A DNA stretch of 64,000 nt from Bathynomus jamesi (lineage: Eukaryota > Arthropoda > Malacostraca > Isopoda > Cirolanidae), in assembly GCA_023014485.1 (NCBI GenBank), contig JAJOZX010005629.1, forward strand, positions 104,501 through 168,500, written 5' to 3'. Positions within the stretch are counted from its first letter, which is position 1; each line of letters begins with the position of its first letter. Below the pieces are notes generated by a model. The model had not been told where the DNA came from, ran no database searches, and worked only from the letters and a program-made list of their open reading frames with translations. A program made the position numbers and the translations under genes. This document shows positions 11,059 to 22,870 of the stretch, piece by piece.

Positions 11059-14000
11059 TAGGGTGTGTCAATTTTAGTAAAGTCAACAATTCAAAAACTA
11101 CTAATGCTCAAATGATGTCATATTATCTAGCAAACTTAGAAATATCTTTAGTGTTGTTTAAAAAAGCCATTTGCCTACTTATATTTGACAATAAAGGTTT
11201 GAAATATAACCTAAATATGAATGTAGCATCGTATATCAATGAACCATTGATATGTGTCGTCAACTTTGGTTATTTTTGGTGTGCAGTATGGTTTCTAAGT
11301 TTCACATAGTCACAAATGCTGGAGTTTTGCTTGTGAATGCATGTGTTTTCCCTCCTTTTTGACAATTTTGATTACTTCCTAATATAAATATTGTGTAATT
11401 CAAATTATTCAAAATGTTATGTGTGACCCAAACTTTCTGTATATTTTGACATGATAGATATATGAAATTGTCATTACTTTGAATAATTAAGTCTTGTACC
11501 TATAAAAACAACCTTTTATCTGAGCTTATAGGAAAATATTAAGAATTTCAATTAACTTAATTTTATGTAATCATAATCAGTAGGCCTATCCAAATTTCAA
11601 TGACACCTAAGTCATTTGGTGGGGACTGGGATAGACTGCCCACAGCCAGAGATCTGCTGAGGTATGGTTTGTTGAGGAGAGAGATGAGTGAGGAAGACAG
11701 GATGAATTACCCAGTTAATGACCTGATTAACAACGGCATTGTTCCAGGGATACTGGCTCAGTGGAGAAAGGCCAACGCTCCATTCACAGGACCTGTAATC
11801 AACACTGAGGTCAGGATCAGGGCTAAAGTGAAGGCACTGTGGGATGAGGCAGTGAAGGTGTCCATTGGCAGTGTGAAGCTAGAGGTTAAAGATAGGTTTA
11901 TGATGAAACTGGACAAATTGGTGGACATCCTGACCTGTCACTGTGTGATCAGGAGCTGCAATGAGCTCGGGTGCAACCCTCTCTGCAACAGTGAGGGTCA
12001 CATTAACTGCAGCTGCAGGAGCGAGCAGAAGATACCAGTGCAGGAGCTTGCCTTCATTAAAGGTCAGAGAGAAAGGGTGGGAAGTGTGGGGGCACACCAG
12101 ATGGGTCTAGCTGATCACCCTGAGACCAGGAGACAGGAAGCAGTGCTGCAGATACAGGAGCAGAGAAGAAAGGCCGAGGAGAAGAGGAGGAGGAAGGCAG
12201 AGGAGTCAGCCAAAAAAGAAGAGGAGTTGAGGGAGGAGTCACTGCTGGAGATGGAGTTGGAGGCGACTGGAGATGTACTGGAGGAGGCAGGGAGGAGAGA
12301 GGAGGACGAAGACTTCATACCAGAGGCTGCGACAACTTCTTCCTTGCCTGTGGCTAAGAAGAAGAAATACAACACTGAAGATATCACCAACATAGCTCTG
12401 GCTAGCTTGAGACATCACACTGGGCTGAGAGAGACTGCAGAGATTGCCACTGCTGCCTGGATTGATGCTGGTCTTATCACAGAGTTTGACACAGCACTGG
12501 TGATTGACCACAACAAGGTGAGGAGGGCTCAGGAGAGACTGACAGAGGAGCTAGTCAAGAAGTTTGATGAAGAGATTAGGGAAACTGGCATTACCTGTTT
12601 CTTCTTTGATGGGAAAAGAGATGACACCAAAGTGATGATGGAAGCTGAGGGCAGTGACAAGCACTTTCCTGGCTTCATTAAGGAAGAACACTACACAGTG
12701 TGCAATGAACCAGGTGGGAAATATTTGTGACATTTTGTACCAGAGGAAGCTGCAGAGGAGAGAAGTCATGCTGAGGTCATTGCTGATCATCTAGTGAACT
12801 GGCTAAGAGAGAGAGGCGCAGACCAGACCCTTTTGGCCATAGGAGGTGACAGTACTAATGTGAATACTGGCTGGGAGGGAGAAGTAATGCATTATGTGGA
12901 GGCCAAACTTAGCAGGATTTTGGTGTGGATTGTCTGTGACTTGCACACTGGGGAGCTGAGTCTCAGACACCTGGTGACTGCACTGGATGGCAAGACATTG
13001 AGCAACAACAAGTGGTCTGGGCCCCTAGGGAAGATGTTAGATACTGCCACTGAGCTGGAGATCAACCCAAACTTCACGAGGATCACTGTTGTCCTCCTCT
13101 ATCCCATTTCAGTCAGGAGGTAGTCAAGGACCTCAGCACAGACCAATCATATGGCTACAGAATCATCACTGCCATCAGATCGGGAGAGGTACCTCAGGGT
13201 CTAGTTCTCCTGGAGATTTGGCCAGTCTGTCACAGTAGGTGGCTCACCACGGCTCTAAGGTTCTGCAGATTGTGGATTTCCAAACATGGGCTGAAGGGTA
13301 GGAACTTGAAGAATCTGAGGATAATTGTGGAATTCATAGTGGGAGTCTACATGCCAAACTGGTTCAACATCAAGTTAAATCACAGCTGGATGGAGGGTCC
13401 CAGGCATGTTCTGTACCAGCTCCAGCTCAGATATCAGAAGGAGGTGATAGGAATGGTGATGCCTACAGTGAAGAGATCAGCCTGGTATGCACACTCTGAG
13501 GCTGTGCTCCAGGCCATGCTGTGCAGTGAGGTGGAGGAGGAGAGGAGGGAAGCAGTGAAGAGGATACTGGAAATCAGAGGTGAAAGGGATGAGGACACAC
13601 AGGTAGGAGACTGCAGTGTCAGACCCAGGAAGACTCCTGACATCAACTCAGATGCCACCAAATTCTCGGAGCTTATTGACTGGAACTCTGGCGTGACTGA
13701 TCCTCCTCTGAACTGCTCCCTCACCACCTCTGCAATCAAGGAGTTTCTGGATAGGCCAATGGAAGTTCCTGCATGGCCCTCACACACACAGTCAGTAGAG
13801 AGGTGTGGAGGTGTGTAAGGATGACAACTGAAGCAGCGCAACATGTTTATTCACAAGAGAGGAGGGAGGCCTACATCAGTGGCCAGGTGGACAGTAGGGA
13901 GCTCATGTCCAGGAACAAGAGCAAGGTAGACATGGCATCCTTGGCAAAGTTCAAGAAACCCATCTATATTTCTAAGTTTTAATATTGAAATACAATCAAA

Positions 14001-14233
14001 ATGTCTTTAATTGTATGTAATGTATGTAAAATGTAGTTATAGACAATAAAAAAAATACTTGCAAAAATTGCTGATTTTTCTTAAACTTTAACTTCAAATA
14101 TAAGTAGCTAGGAGTGGTCAAATCTGGATTTTAAAGCCATACGATTTAGCATATAAAAATGCATCATTTGGTCACTTGTAGTCTTTGAAAATCTAAAGAT
14201 TTCACTTTGCTCCCTAAAATTGACACACCCTAA
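11059..14233 (+). mobile_element. DNA transposon with CxC-D-D-CxxH transposase (family member A)
   Basis: The terminal inverted repeats TTAGGGTGTGTCAATTTTAG (11059) and complement (14214-14233) enclose a transposase relic at 11600-13980, all on the plus strand. The flanks are two halves of one minisatellite, which fixes the borders independently. The target duplication is TA or TTA/TAA and cannot be resolved in the repeat. G+C content rises sharply inside the coding part relative to the flanks, a sign of separate origin. Confidence 0.9.
11600..13978 (+). pseudogene. Transposase of element A: one stop, two frameshifts
   Basis: The frame 11600-12730 ends at a TGA (12728) but continues in the same frame to about 13090. 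It then shifts, resumes at about 13200-13818 and, after another shift, runs 13806-13978. Features in order: a Cys-rich cluster (CHC ... CNCSC-like, about 11938-12030); a Lys/Glu-rich coiled region with a predicted nuclear-type basic patch (AKKKKYN, near 12353); CFFFDGKRDDT near 12600, candidate first Asp; LLAIGGDSTNVNTG near 12835, candidate second Asp; CDLHTGELSLRHL near 12937, a CxxH box; SRWLTTALRF near 13232; HTQSVERC near 13786, candidate Glu region. The same landmarks occur in members B and C. Function as transposase is inferred from this order plus the TIRs. Confidence 0.75.
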
Positions 14234-14510
14234 TATACATACATAAATAATAATAGTAAAGTAGAAATCTATATACACGTTTAAGCGAGGAATATATATG
14301 TATTCATAAATAATAATAGAACAGTAGAAATCTATATACACGTTTAATATATGTACGCGTATCTACGCACTTATATATATACATAAAAAATAACAATAGT
14401 ACAGGAGAAATCTATATACATGTTTAATTCATGTACGCGCAACCAAAAATACACACTTTTATATAAACTTAAAAAATAATAGTGCAGAAGAATTCCAATA
14501 CATGGATAAT
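14234..14510. repeat. Right part of the minisatellite
   Basis: At least four degenerate units of 'taataatag..agtagaaatctatatacacgttt' (for example 14246, 14307, 14380, 14462), continuing the array of 10970-11058. Confidence 0.8.
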
Positions 14511-14517
14511 ATATCGC

Positions 14518-15300
14518 GTGGGCCAAAAAAAAACGCCTTGAGATTTAAACATCAATAACTTCAAAAATATGCAGTTCACACTTCCATCACAAAAATTTCA
14601 GACCTCTACATAAAATACTTTTTCCACAGCAGAGAGAACAATGAGATATGGTGAAAAAAACGAATTCATAAATCCTAAATGTGTATAGCTGTACCTACAG
14701 TAGTTTCCTTAGCCTATGGATAATCTGTTAGTCTCTGAAAAACGTCAGATGATATGGGCTACGCCCATTTTAAATACTGTTTCTTAAACTTACCCTTCAA
14801 ATTATGGTTCTAACTGACGGTATAAAGCGGTGATTGAAAAGTGTTTCTTGGAAAAAAGATGGACTGAGGCAAGAATTTTGAGGGAATTTCCAGGAATAAC
14901 TTGTAATGTTACGTCCTTGAATAGAATAATTAAAAAAACTTAAAGCAAACGGTTCGACGGCACAGAAGCGTAATCATATAGCAATGATCAAAATGATGAG
15001 CCTATCTCAAGAGGATCAACCTGGGTCACACTGCTCTCAGAGGAAAATTGCAAGAAATTTAGGTATCAGTCGAAGTTCCATACAAAGAATGCAGAGAACG
15101 GTAGGACCTAAAGCATTTAAAAGGATCCGTGTTTCAAGTCGTGACAGCAATGTAAGAGCTAAAAGAAAAATTCGTTGTAGAAAATTGCTTGATAGATTTT
15201 CGTCTAATGATGTTAAAAAAATTGTTTTTACAGATGAAAAAGATTTCACCATCGAGATTGCTCGAAACACACACACTTTACAGTATACTCTATATAACCC
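14518..15300 (+). mobile_element. Truncated Tc1/mariner, related to the 41102-42713 element
   Basis: The left end 'cgtgggccaaaaaaaaacgc' resembles the CAGGGTGGCCCAAAAAAAAT end of the DD37D element. Plus-strand coding starts near 14822 (EKRWTEARILREFPGI), shifts frame near 14940 and continues 14984-15270 with EDQPGSHCSQRKIARNLGIS (second helix-turn-helix) and IVFTDEKDF, the first catalytic Asp. Everything beyond that is absent. Confidence 0.75.
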
Positions 15301-16445
15301 AAATCCCGACCATTAACAATATTTAACTGAATATTAAAAAGCAAAAAATTTGGACTAAGATCGTTTATTTATCACTTGTGATTTCAATGTTTATTTCGAA
15401 TTTACAATCAAAAGATCTAACAGATTTATGGCCTTGACTAACATATATATCTTTTCGTTCTCAATATCATCTAAACATTCTTCCCTTTTTGTTATCCGAC
15501 TCTGAATTTCCTTTGTTGGTTGTATTTCTCCATTTCACTTTACACTTCTTGCTCTTTTCTACAATCATTCACCTTTCATCGTTTGTGTTCATTCTTACTC
15601 TTTATACAGTATTTCTCTCTCCACAATACCGATATAATTTTTTCTAAATTTATGGATGCACATTTCTTATTTCCCTTGTGATAGAAACTTCGCTAAGCAA
15701 GGTGGAAAGATGTTGCATTGTTGTAATACTGCAAAGCAATTGCATGTACAGTTTTCAGTTTCAAACAAGCAACCAATACTAGTTACAAACAAGTAACCAA
15801 TACTAATGAAGTAGCGGTCTTTCCGCTCCCCTCTAAAAGTTCTGTTGGAGATCAAGGCTTTGTTTCCCTTCCTCCTCCCGCACTCTCTCGACTCAGTTTC
15901 ATTACCGATGGCTTCCGCTTCTCAACCTATTTTTCTTTTTTATGGTAAAGTTTTTATAATTTTTCCCTCAGCGAATAAACGGTTCAAAATATCGATAGAG
16001 TAATCATTTCATCTTGACAAGTGGGGCAAAAAATCTCATTGAAAAAGAAAAGGCTTTTCTCATGACGCGACTATACGAAAAGTGGGCCTCCGGAAGTGTC
16101 TTGGCGCAGTTCAAACTAAGATTCAGCATACAGAGACTTGGTTGTGAAGGAATAAACTTCATTGACAGTTAACCCTATTAAAGATCCACGATTGGTCTTG
16201 GATCTAAGAACTGAACCCAAAAGTAGCGTGAGAATGAAAATTAAGAGAAAAGGAAATTAATTTAATTATATAGAACGCGATGGGAAGAGTAAAGGCAATA
16301 AGGGGAAATTTTTATGAATTACTTGAAAAGGATGTTTTATATTTCTTTGAGCTACACAATGTTGTAATGCAAAATAATAAATGTGGATGGATGAAGGAAT
16401 AATATGCGTTTTGAGGCAGGGGCTTTTTTTTAGTTCAAATAATGT
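15301..16445. other. Unannotated interval
   Basis: No convincing frame. A direct repeat 'caaacaagcaaccaatacta / caaacaagtaaccaatacta' lies at about 15764-15805. No element ends recognised. Confidence 0.45.
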
Positions 16446-16449
16446 GAAT

Positions 16450-16525
16450 CATTAGAAGCTAGTGGGACACGAACACCCGAGTGGCGTGGTTTCAGAGGCA
16501 GTACTTTTACCGATCATGCTATCTA
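16450..16525 (-). repeat. tRNA-derived SINE head or tRNA pseudogene
   Basis: On the minus strand, TAGCATGATCGGTAAA matches an A box and GTGTTCGTGTCCC matches a B box, about 40 bp apart, with partly pairing ends. The D and anticodon arms are degenerate and there is no intact cloverleaf. Confidence 0.55.
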
Positions 16526-16794
16526 GAACCCCAAATTTTTTTTTCAAGCGAGCCCAATATTTACGCTGTTTCACCATGCTCCACTCAAATGCCCCTAATT
16601 TATGGTGAACATGAATCCGTTTTAAGTACAATAAATACGCGACATGGGTTCGAAGCTCAATAGTTCCCACTGCTCACTTTATTGCCTCTCTCTTTCCATT
16701 TTATTTAGATTCGGTTATTGCACTTAAAACTAATTGATTATAGGTTGCTGCAAATATATTTTCATTGTGTGATATTCCTACATTTCTTACAAAT

Positions 16795-16845
<51 letters not shown>

Positions 16846-16880
16846 ATATCGGAAAAATTATAAATATATATATATATATC
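16795..16880. repeat. (AC)n(TA)n microsatellite
   Basis: Pure dinucleotide runs at 16797-16827 and 16828-16880, interrupted once. Confidence 0.95.
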
Positions 16881-17521
16881 GTGACACGACAATTGGCGCA
16901 GGACAAAAGAGCGCAAGACAATAGAGCGCCAAGACAATTGAGCGCAAAAACCAAAGAGTGCAAAACAAATGAGCGAGAGCAAGCAAATAAAAACTGGATA
17001 AAAGAGACAAAATAAGCTTGAACAAATATTTATTAAGGATGTTAAAAAACAATATTTATTAAGGATGTTAAAAATAATGTAGTTAGGTTAGGTTAGGTTA
17101 GGTTACTGTTTTGCGCAAAAACAAAAGAGCGCAAGCAAATAAAAACTGGATAAAAAAAACAAAATAAGCTTCAACAAATATTTATTAAGGATGTTAAAAC
17201 AACAATATTTATTAAGGATGTTAAAAATAATGTAGTTAGGTTGGGTTAGGTTAGGTTAGGTTATTATTTTGTACAAACACAAAACAGCGCAAAACAATTG
17301 AGCGAGAGCAAGCAAATAAAAACTGGATAAAAGAAATAAAATAAGCTTTAACAAATATTTATTAAGGATGTTAAAAAAACAAAATTTATTAAGGATGTTA
17401 AAAATAATGTAGTTAGGTTAGGTTAGGTTAGGCTATTGTTTTGCGCTCTATTGTCTTGGGCTTAATTGTCTTGGCGCTCAATTGTCGGCGCTCATTTGTC
17501 CTGCGCTCATAAGTCGGGGTA
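16881..17521. mobile_element. Foldback element 1 with GACAATTGAGCGC repeats and TTAGG tracts
   Basis: Both ends consist of head-to-tail copies of a degenerate 13-mer GACAATTGAGCGC in inverted orientation (16886-16955 and 17440-17515). The centre is three tandem copies of a roughly 165-bp unit (about 16970, 17130, 17300), each ending in (TTAGG)3-5 at 17082-17105, 17234-17262 and 17412-17434. Embedded in (TA)n. No coding sequence. Confidence 0.8.
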
Positions 17522-17659
17522 GCATATATATATATATACAATATATACCTCACGGGTTCACTTGGGTTGCACGTTACATGTTGTATCGTGTTATTAAATT
17601 CTGTATTGAAATATGGATATATGATAATAAAAGACTTCCGTACTTTTCTTGCTTTACTT

Positions 17660-19170
17660 AAAAAATTACATACATCGGAACCTGAATTATAGCCTGCACA
17701 TTCTGCGTGACATCATTGCTCACATATCATACACCAAACCCATTGTTCACTTTTCCAATCGTCTACAAAATTCCCTCTGCAAAACAAACACTGCATTTTC
17801 ATGATTTGTAAGGCTTATATTTAGGTAACTCTACATCGTCGTAGGTAGAATAGTCTATCAGGCTAAAATCACTCTCAGATGTTGAACTTTGTTTATCTCT
17901 CTGTGGAAGAACTGACGGGCCGTAGGTCTCACTCGATCACACAAATTTTTCTTTTGTCCTCTTCCTCTGCTAAGTTCAGCTTGGGAACAATTTTCAAGAT
18001 TGGTCTTGTATGGTGTAGAAGTAATCACAGTTGCAGTTCCAGCTTTTCGCCCACTATTGCTATGTTTATGTTGAATTACAGGAACTGTACAAATGTCATA
18101 TGTAACTGTGTAGGTAAAAATTTGTGCTGTAGATGATAACAAATCAATGGTGCTGCTGCCCATGGTCTTTTGATCCTTGGATTTCTTCTGCAACAAAATC
18201 GGATTCACGAAAAACCGATGGGTTTAGAGGATAAATTCCTGCGACTTTGAATCCATTTACCTTGATTTCACCTGTGGGCCGACAATTGAGCGCATGACAA
18301 TTGAGCGCCGACAATTGAGCGCCGACGATTGAGCGCAACGACGATTGAGCGCAACGACAATTGAGCACGACGACAATTGAACGCAACGACAATTAAGCTA
18401 AAATTGCCTAAAGTTAACAAACCAACTAAATTCTAAAACCAAAACCTGAGCGCAACGACAATTAAGCTAAAATTGCCTAAAGCTAACAAACCAACTAAAT
18501 TCTAAAACCCAAACTAACCTCCTCAGCCCATTTCTGTTTAGACTCAGTATTTCTTCTGTCTTTACTCAGGTATGTAAGGTCAGTTCAACTATGACTATTA
18601 TTTTTAACTTTTGTACACTTATTTAATAATTTTTGGTTTTAGGGTTAGGTTAGGTTAGGTTAGGTTAGGTTACACCGAGAATAAACTTGAGACACAATGC
18701 AGGTCAGAAAGACCAACGAAAGCGCACCAAGTATGTGAGAACAAATGCAGCCATTCTTGAAATAGTTAGGGACTACTGTACAATAACAGAAACTGTATCG
18801 ATTATCTCCGGGCTATAGCGTATGATATAGATCTGCAAAAGTAGAAAGTGTTAAACCATTTCTGTTTTATTTTTTTAATTATATATGCAAAATGTTTTTA
18901 AATAAAGAATGTATTAAAACAATATGTTTTTTAAATAAAGAATGTATTGAAACTTATTTTTTTGTCCCGCGCTCAATCGTCGTGCGCTTAATTGTCGGCG
19001 CTCATTTGTCGGCGCTCAATTGTCATGCGCTCAATTGTCGGTCAACTGATTTCACCACGCTGAACTCTTAGATATGCTTTCCCATACTATTCCACATTTG
19101 TCTCCCTTTAGGTATTCCATATTAATGTATCCACCATATTGTCGTTAGGGGTAAGATTTATATCGTATAA
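17660..19170 (-). pseudogene. pogo/Tigger-type (CENP-B-like) transposase C-terminal relic
   Basis: Minus strand. Around 19100-19056 and resuming at 18262, a frame reads [20 protein letters not shown] then FRESDFV, the motif found after the DDE domain in pogo/Tigger and jerky-like proteins (F-x-A-T/A-G-I-x-P-x-N). It continues through a Ser/Thr-rich linker (18208-17858) to a cysteine cluster CLFCRGNF...WVWCMICEQ...CHAEC at about 17800-17690, typical of the C-terminal zinc finger of such proteins. A TGA replaces the usual Trp before the His. The gene is split by foldback element 2. The catalytic domain is not present in the window. Confidence 0.7.
18273..19046. mobile_element. Foldback element 2 with 10-bp target duplication
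   Basis: The inverted ends (from CCGACAATTGAGCGCATGAC) are built from seven or more copies of the same 13-mer as element 1. TGATTTCACC is directly repeated at 18263-18272 and 19047-19056. Removing the element rejoins the pogo-like frame. The interior has a (TTAGG)n tract at 18640-18672. Duplication length and tandem subterminal repeats fit Mutator-like/foldback elements. The assignment is inference. Confidence 0.85.
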
Positions 19171-19899
19171 AATCTATGACACCAAGTTCTTTATACATAA
19201 ATCAGTAAAGCAAGTTGTAATACTTCCATAGTTATAGTATAGCTGCTTCAGTGGAAATAAAAGAACTATAAATGGTATAAGGCAAACTACTTACCTCATG
19301 AAGTTTTTATAGATGTTAAAAGAAAGACGTGCGGATCAATTAACACAAACCCGCTCCCGCCGATCCTATTATAGTAGCTGAAGTTTCGCGCCCAATTTTC
19401 TGTCGAAATATGTATATGATACTGGAATAATTAAGGTATTCCATATTAGTGCACTATCTGTACACAATCCAGGTTTATCGGGCCGGGTTTTGCAATGGAA
19501 TCTAGAATGACTTCTGATGCCCTGCAGGTAACAAACTACAAATTTTGGTTGGGTTACGGCATTTTTCAGAAGTTACTTTTTCGGGAAAATGCCTTCCAAC
19601 TAATTCCAACTATATTTCGCTCATGTCAGGGTTCCTTGAAGCTGTGAGTTCCTTCACAATTTCATAACAAATCAAGATAAGGGATGCCAAAATGAAAGTA
19701 TATTGCAAAACCTGTCTCATTTCATTATACTAGTAAAAACGGGTTAAAACTCTAAAAGTAATCAATAATGACGATTACTCAAAACATCTGGCATCTCCCA
19801 CCCCTACTGGGGTTACATTACAACAAACACCAATATAAATAATTAGCATCATTCATAAGAGGCTAAGATGCCATAAATCACTAGGTAAGAGATTAAAGG
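19171..19899. other. Unannotated interval
   Basis: Two 'ggtattccatatta' words at 19112 and 19435 may mark a duplicated end, but no element could be defined. No gene supported. Confidence 0.4.
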
Positions 19900-19909
19900 A
19901 TGTCTGGGG

Positions 19910-21915
19910 AACGATTAGAAGCGAAATTACAGGAACGAGAGTTAATGAAATCCAAATTAATCACATCACTGACAGTGTCAGTGATGCGTTTCTGGGGAGA
20001 CTTTTTGATCACTGACATAGGATCATAGGAAGTGTTGATCAAAAGAAGACAACAGATGAGAAAGAGCTTGAAACGAAGAGAAGAATTTCCAGAAAGAATG
20101 GCAAAAGCTACTCGAACAACGGTTGCTGCAGCAAATATTCAGATACCCTCATCTTCAGATACTGATTCTGATGCAAGTGAAGCTTTTTCCCAAGAAAAAC
20201 GTTCATATCTATACGATGAAGCCCAAATGAGCCTTGAAACTCCCCAGCCATCATCTTCAAGATACTGTCCCAGAGTTACGTTCTCAACACTAGCTAGAGA
20301 GGCCGATCGGCACAACATATCAGATAGAAGTGCTGCAGCAATAGCTTCAACGGTCCTACAGGATGTTGGCATTATTTCTAAGACTAACAGAACAATGATT
20401 CCTGATAAAAATAAGATAAGGCGAGAAAGAGAGGAGAAGAGAGACCAAGCCCCAAATTTTGGCACTACAAATGCCATTCGAGGACTGTAATTTTATGGAA
20501 AAAGAACATAACCAAAGCCAATTTGAAAAAGGAAACAAGTGCTATGTTGAAAATATCACAGATGAAGACGTATCTCTCATCTTAGAACCAAGATCGGAAT
20601 ACTTTGCTCATATTACTGTTTCATCAGGAACAGCACATGCAATAGAAGCCACATCATAGAGTGCCTACAAGAGAAAGATTTTCCAAAGGATTCTATTGCA
20701 GCAGTAGGATGCAATGGTACTAATGCCAATACGGATTTCAAAGGTGGAGTGATTCGCTTGCTTGAACTACGCTTAGACCTTCCTATACAGTTGATTTTTT
20801 GCTTATTGTATACTAATGAGTTACCATTACGACATCTACTACAAATTGATGGTGTGACACATGGTCCAAACGCTTTTTCTGGTACCATTGGCAAAGCAGT
20901 GGCTAAACGCGAACTTAACCCTATTTCACAGTTTGAGCCTATCGAAGTTCAAAAACCTTTGCCAATAATCGACAATATAAAAGCTTTGAGCAAGGATCAA
21001 ACGTACCTCTTCAAAATGTGTCAAGCAGTATCCTCAGGAGAGTACCCAATAGATCTGACACAACGTAATCCTGGCCCTATGTTACATTCTAGATGGCTTA
21101 CAACTGCAAACCGAATTCTTAGATCATATGTGAGTACAAGTAATCTTTCAGATGAACTGTCCCAGCTTACAGTACGTGGTAAGAGTTTACGCACTGGTTT
21201 GGTTCAGCATCAAGCCTTCTCCATCGTGCTATAATGGAACATGACACTTACTTCAATTGGTAAAATGCTCCCGCTACATGCAAGTAAAGGAGAAAGAGAT
21301 TGTATATGATACCACTGGCCGGAACAGTTTCTTTGCACATCCTGAAAATATTGCTTGCTATGTTAACAGATGTAAGAAGTTGCATTCGAGAACTTGCGCT
21401 GAGAAGAATCCTAGCAGCACGTTTACATCAAAAAGAAGGGAACCTACCTACAATCAGGCAGTTCAGGATTCCACCCATCAACTATGATGTCATCAACTAT
21501 ACTGATCTCATAGATTGGCAGGCAACTGAGATAACAGAACCTCCACTTAAAAAAATATGGGATGATAACGCGGTTCAGTCTTACATCAAGAACGTAGCAA
21601 CACTCCCCTACACGTTTGAGATGAGTGGAATGTGTCATGCGCAAGCTGTGGATAGATGCGTTAAGTTGGTAACTGAGGCATCATTATGTGTGTGGTGGGC
21701 TACGAAGAGATGGTTTCATTAGGAATAAGTTGGACTCCCAAAAACTCTTGGGAGTATTAGACTGAAAGAGAGATTATAAGATGTATTTTTAGTGAACAAT
21801 GATCAGAGCAAACGCGTAACACGCGCCGAAAGTGCCTATTATGGTTGGGTGGATGGGCGGCGGGCACGGGCGGAACTCGATAGGCAACCACCTCCTCGTG
21901 GTAAGCTGTTGGTGA
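19910..21915 (+). pseudogene. CxC-D-D-CxxH transposase relic (family member B)
   Basis: Plus-strand pieces 20032-20487, about 20455-20660, 20700-21234, 21257-21487 and 21300-21722 together follow family members A and C. Seen: a Ser/Asp-rich stretch (SSSDTDSDASE), RNKIRREREEKRDQ-like basic helix, VGCNGTNANT near 20705, CLLYTNELPLRHL near 20805, SRWLTTANRILR near 21090, YTDLIDWQ near 21500 and CHAQAVDRCVKLVTEAS near 21635. The candidate second Asp is Asn (GCNG instead of GCDG), and the CxxH box has Tyr for His. About five breaks. The downstream sequence to 21915 (cacctcctcgtgg) matches the 3' flank of member C at 28158-28210. Terminal repeats not found. Confidence 0.7.
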
Positions 21916-22149
21916 TAAGAAATCCAAATTACTTAACAGCTGGAGTTGCATTTATATTTTTATAAATAAAATAGACTGTTCTGTGGCCAGTAATATTTCT
22001 AATTTTTTTTCCTCATACAACTTTTACGGCAACGAGCCAATCAAAATCCCAAAATTAATTTTTAGATGAAAATAACCAAAAATATGGAAATATCTAATTT
22101 TTCACTCGCTTAAAACAGTGAAAGATACTTTTTGATGTCCGCAAGATTT
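21916..22149. other. A+T-rich spacer
   Basis: A motif 'caacttttacg.c.ac..gccaatcaa.at' occurs twice (22018, 22178). No gene. Confidence 0.4.
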
Positions 22150-22870
22150 TTACCGAGTGTTTTCGTCATCAAAACGCAACTTTTACGACTACAGGCCAAT
22201 CAATATTCCAAAACTCATTAATTCGAACCACCCTACCACCCTTAAGTGCGATAAAGCTAATTTGTGGTTACGAAACAACTATATATCTTTAAGGCGTGAA
22301 GCGAAATGTGTAATAAAAAAGTTCATGCGCGATTTTGAAATTTTCATAGCTCGTGACGGCAAAAAAAACCAAGCGATTTTTCCAATATGTTAATAATAGG
22401 AACCCGGTAAAGAGTGTGTTAGGACCGTTGAGAAATTCTGACGGTGAGCTGATTTCTGAAAACAAACAAATTGCTACTCTGTTAAAAGAATTTTGTACGT
22501 CAGTTTCCACAGTCGAAGATGTAACGAATATGGTAATACTTTAAATAATATTGTGGTGAGTGAAAGGGAGGTACTGCACTATATTTGTAAAATGAAAATG
22601 CTTAAATCACCGGGAGCGGATTCCATATATCCCATACAACTTAAAGAATTAAAAGAAGGCATTGTTTTGCTGTTAACAAAGTTTTTTAATGCGTCTATTT
22701 TTGAGGGGTGCGTACCAGATAACTTCAAGTTAGCAAATGTAATACCTATTTTTAAGAAAGGCGATAAAGGTGCGGCGAGAAATTATAGGCCAATCAGTTT
22801 AACGTCTTTTGTAGGTAAGCTACTGGAATCGATAATTAGGGATCGTATTGTCGAACACTGTAGTCGGGTG
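22150..22870 (+). pseudogene. Non-LTR retrotransposon (Jockey/CR1-like) reverse transcriptase, N-terminal part
   Basis: Frames 22157-22393, 22353-22544 and 22493-22865 carry, in order, a connector (KRFFQYVNNRNP), then KSPGADSIYPIQLKEL, FEGCVPDNFKLANVIPIFKK and GAARNYRPISLTS, which are RT motifs 1-2 of LINE polymerases. The catalytic YADD box and everything after about 22865 are missing. Two frame breaks. The 5' end is also truncated. Confidence 0.9.

Noticed and set aside
16452..16670. 72-codon minus-strand frame
   Set aside because: Read-through of a tRNA-like repeat and its flank; no protein family.
17082..18672. A telomere or subtelomere
   Set aside because: TTAGG tracts are only 3-6 units and lie inside transposon-like foldback elements with unrelated DNA on both sides.
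16886..19041. CRISPR-like direct repeats (GACAATTGAGCGC)
   Set aside because: Repeats sit in inverted clusters at element ends with irregular spacing, in animal DNA and without cas genes.
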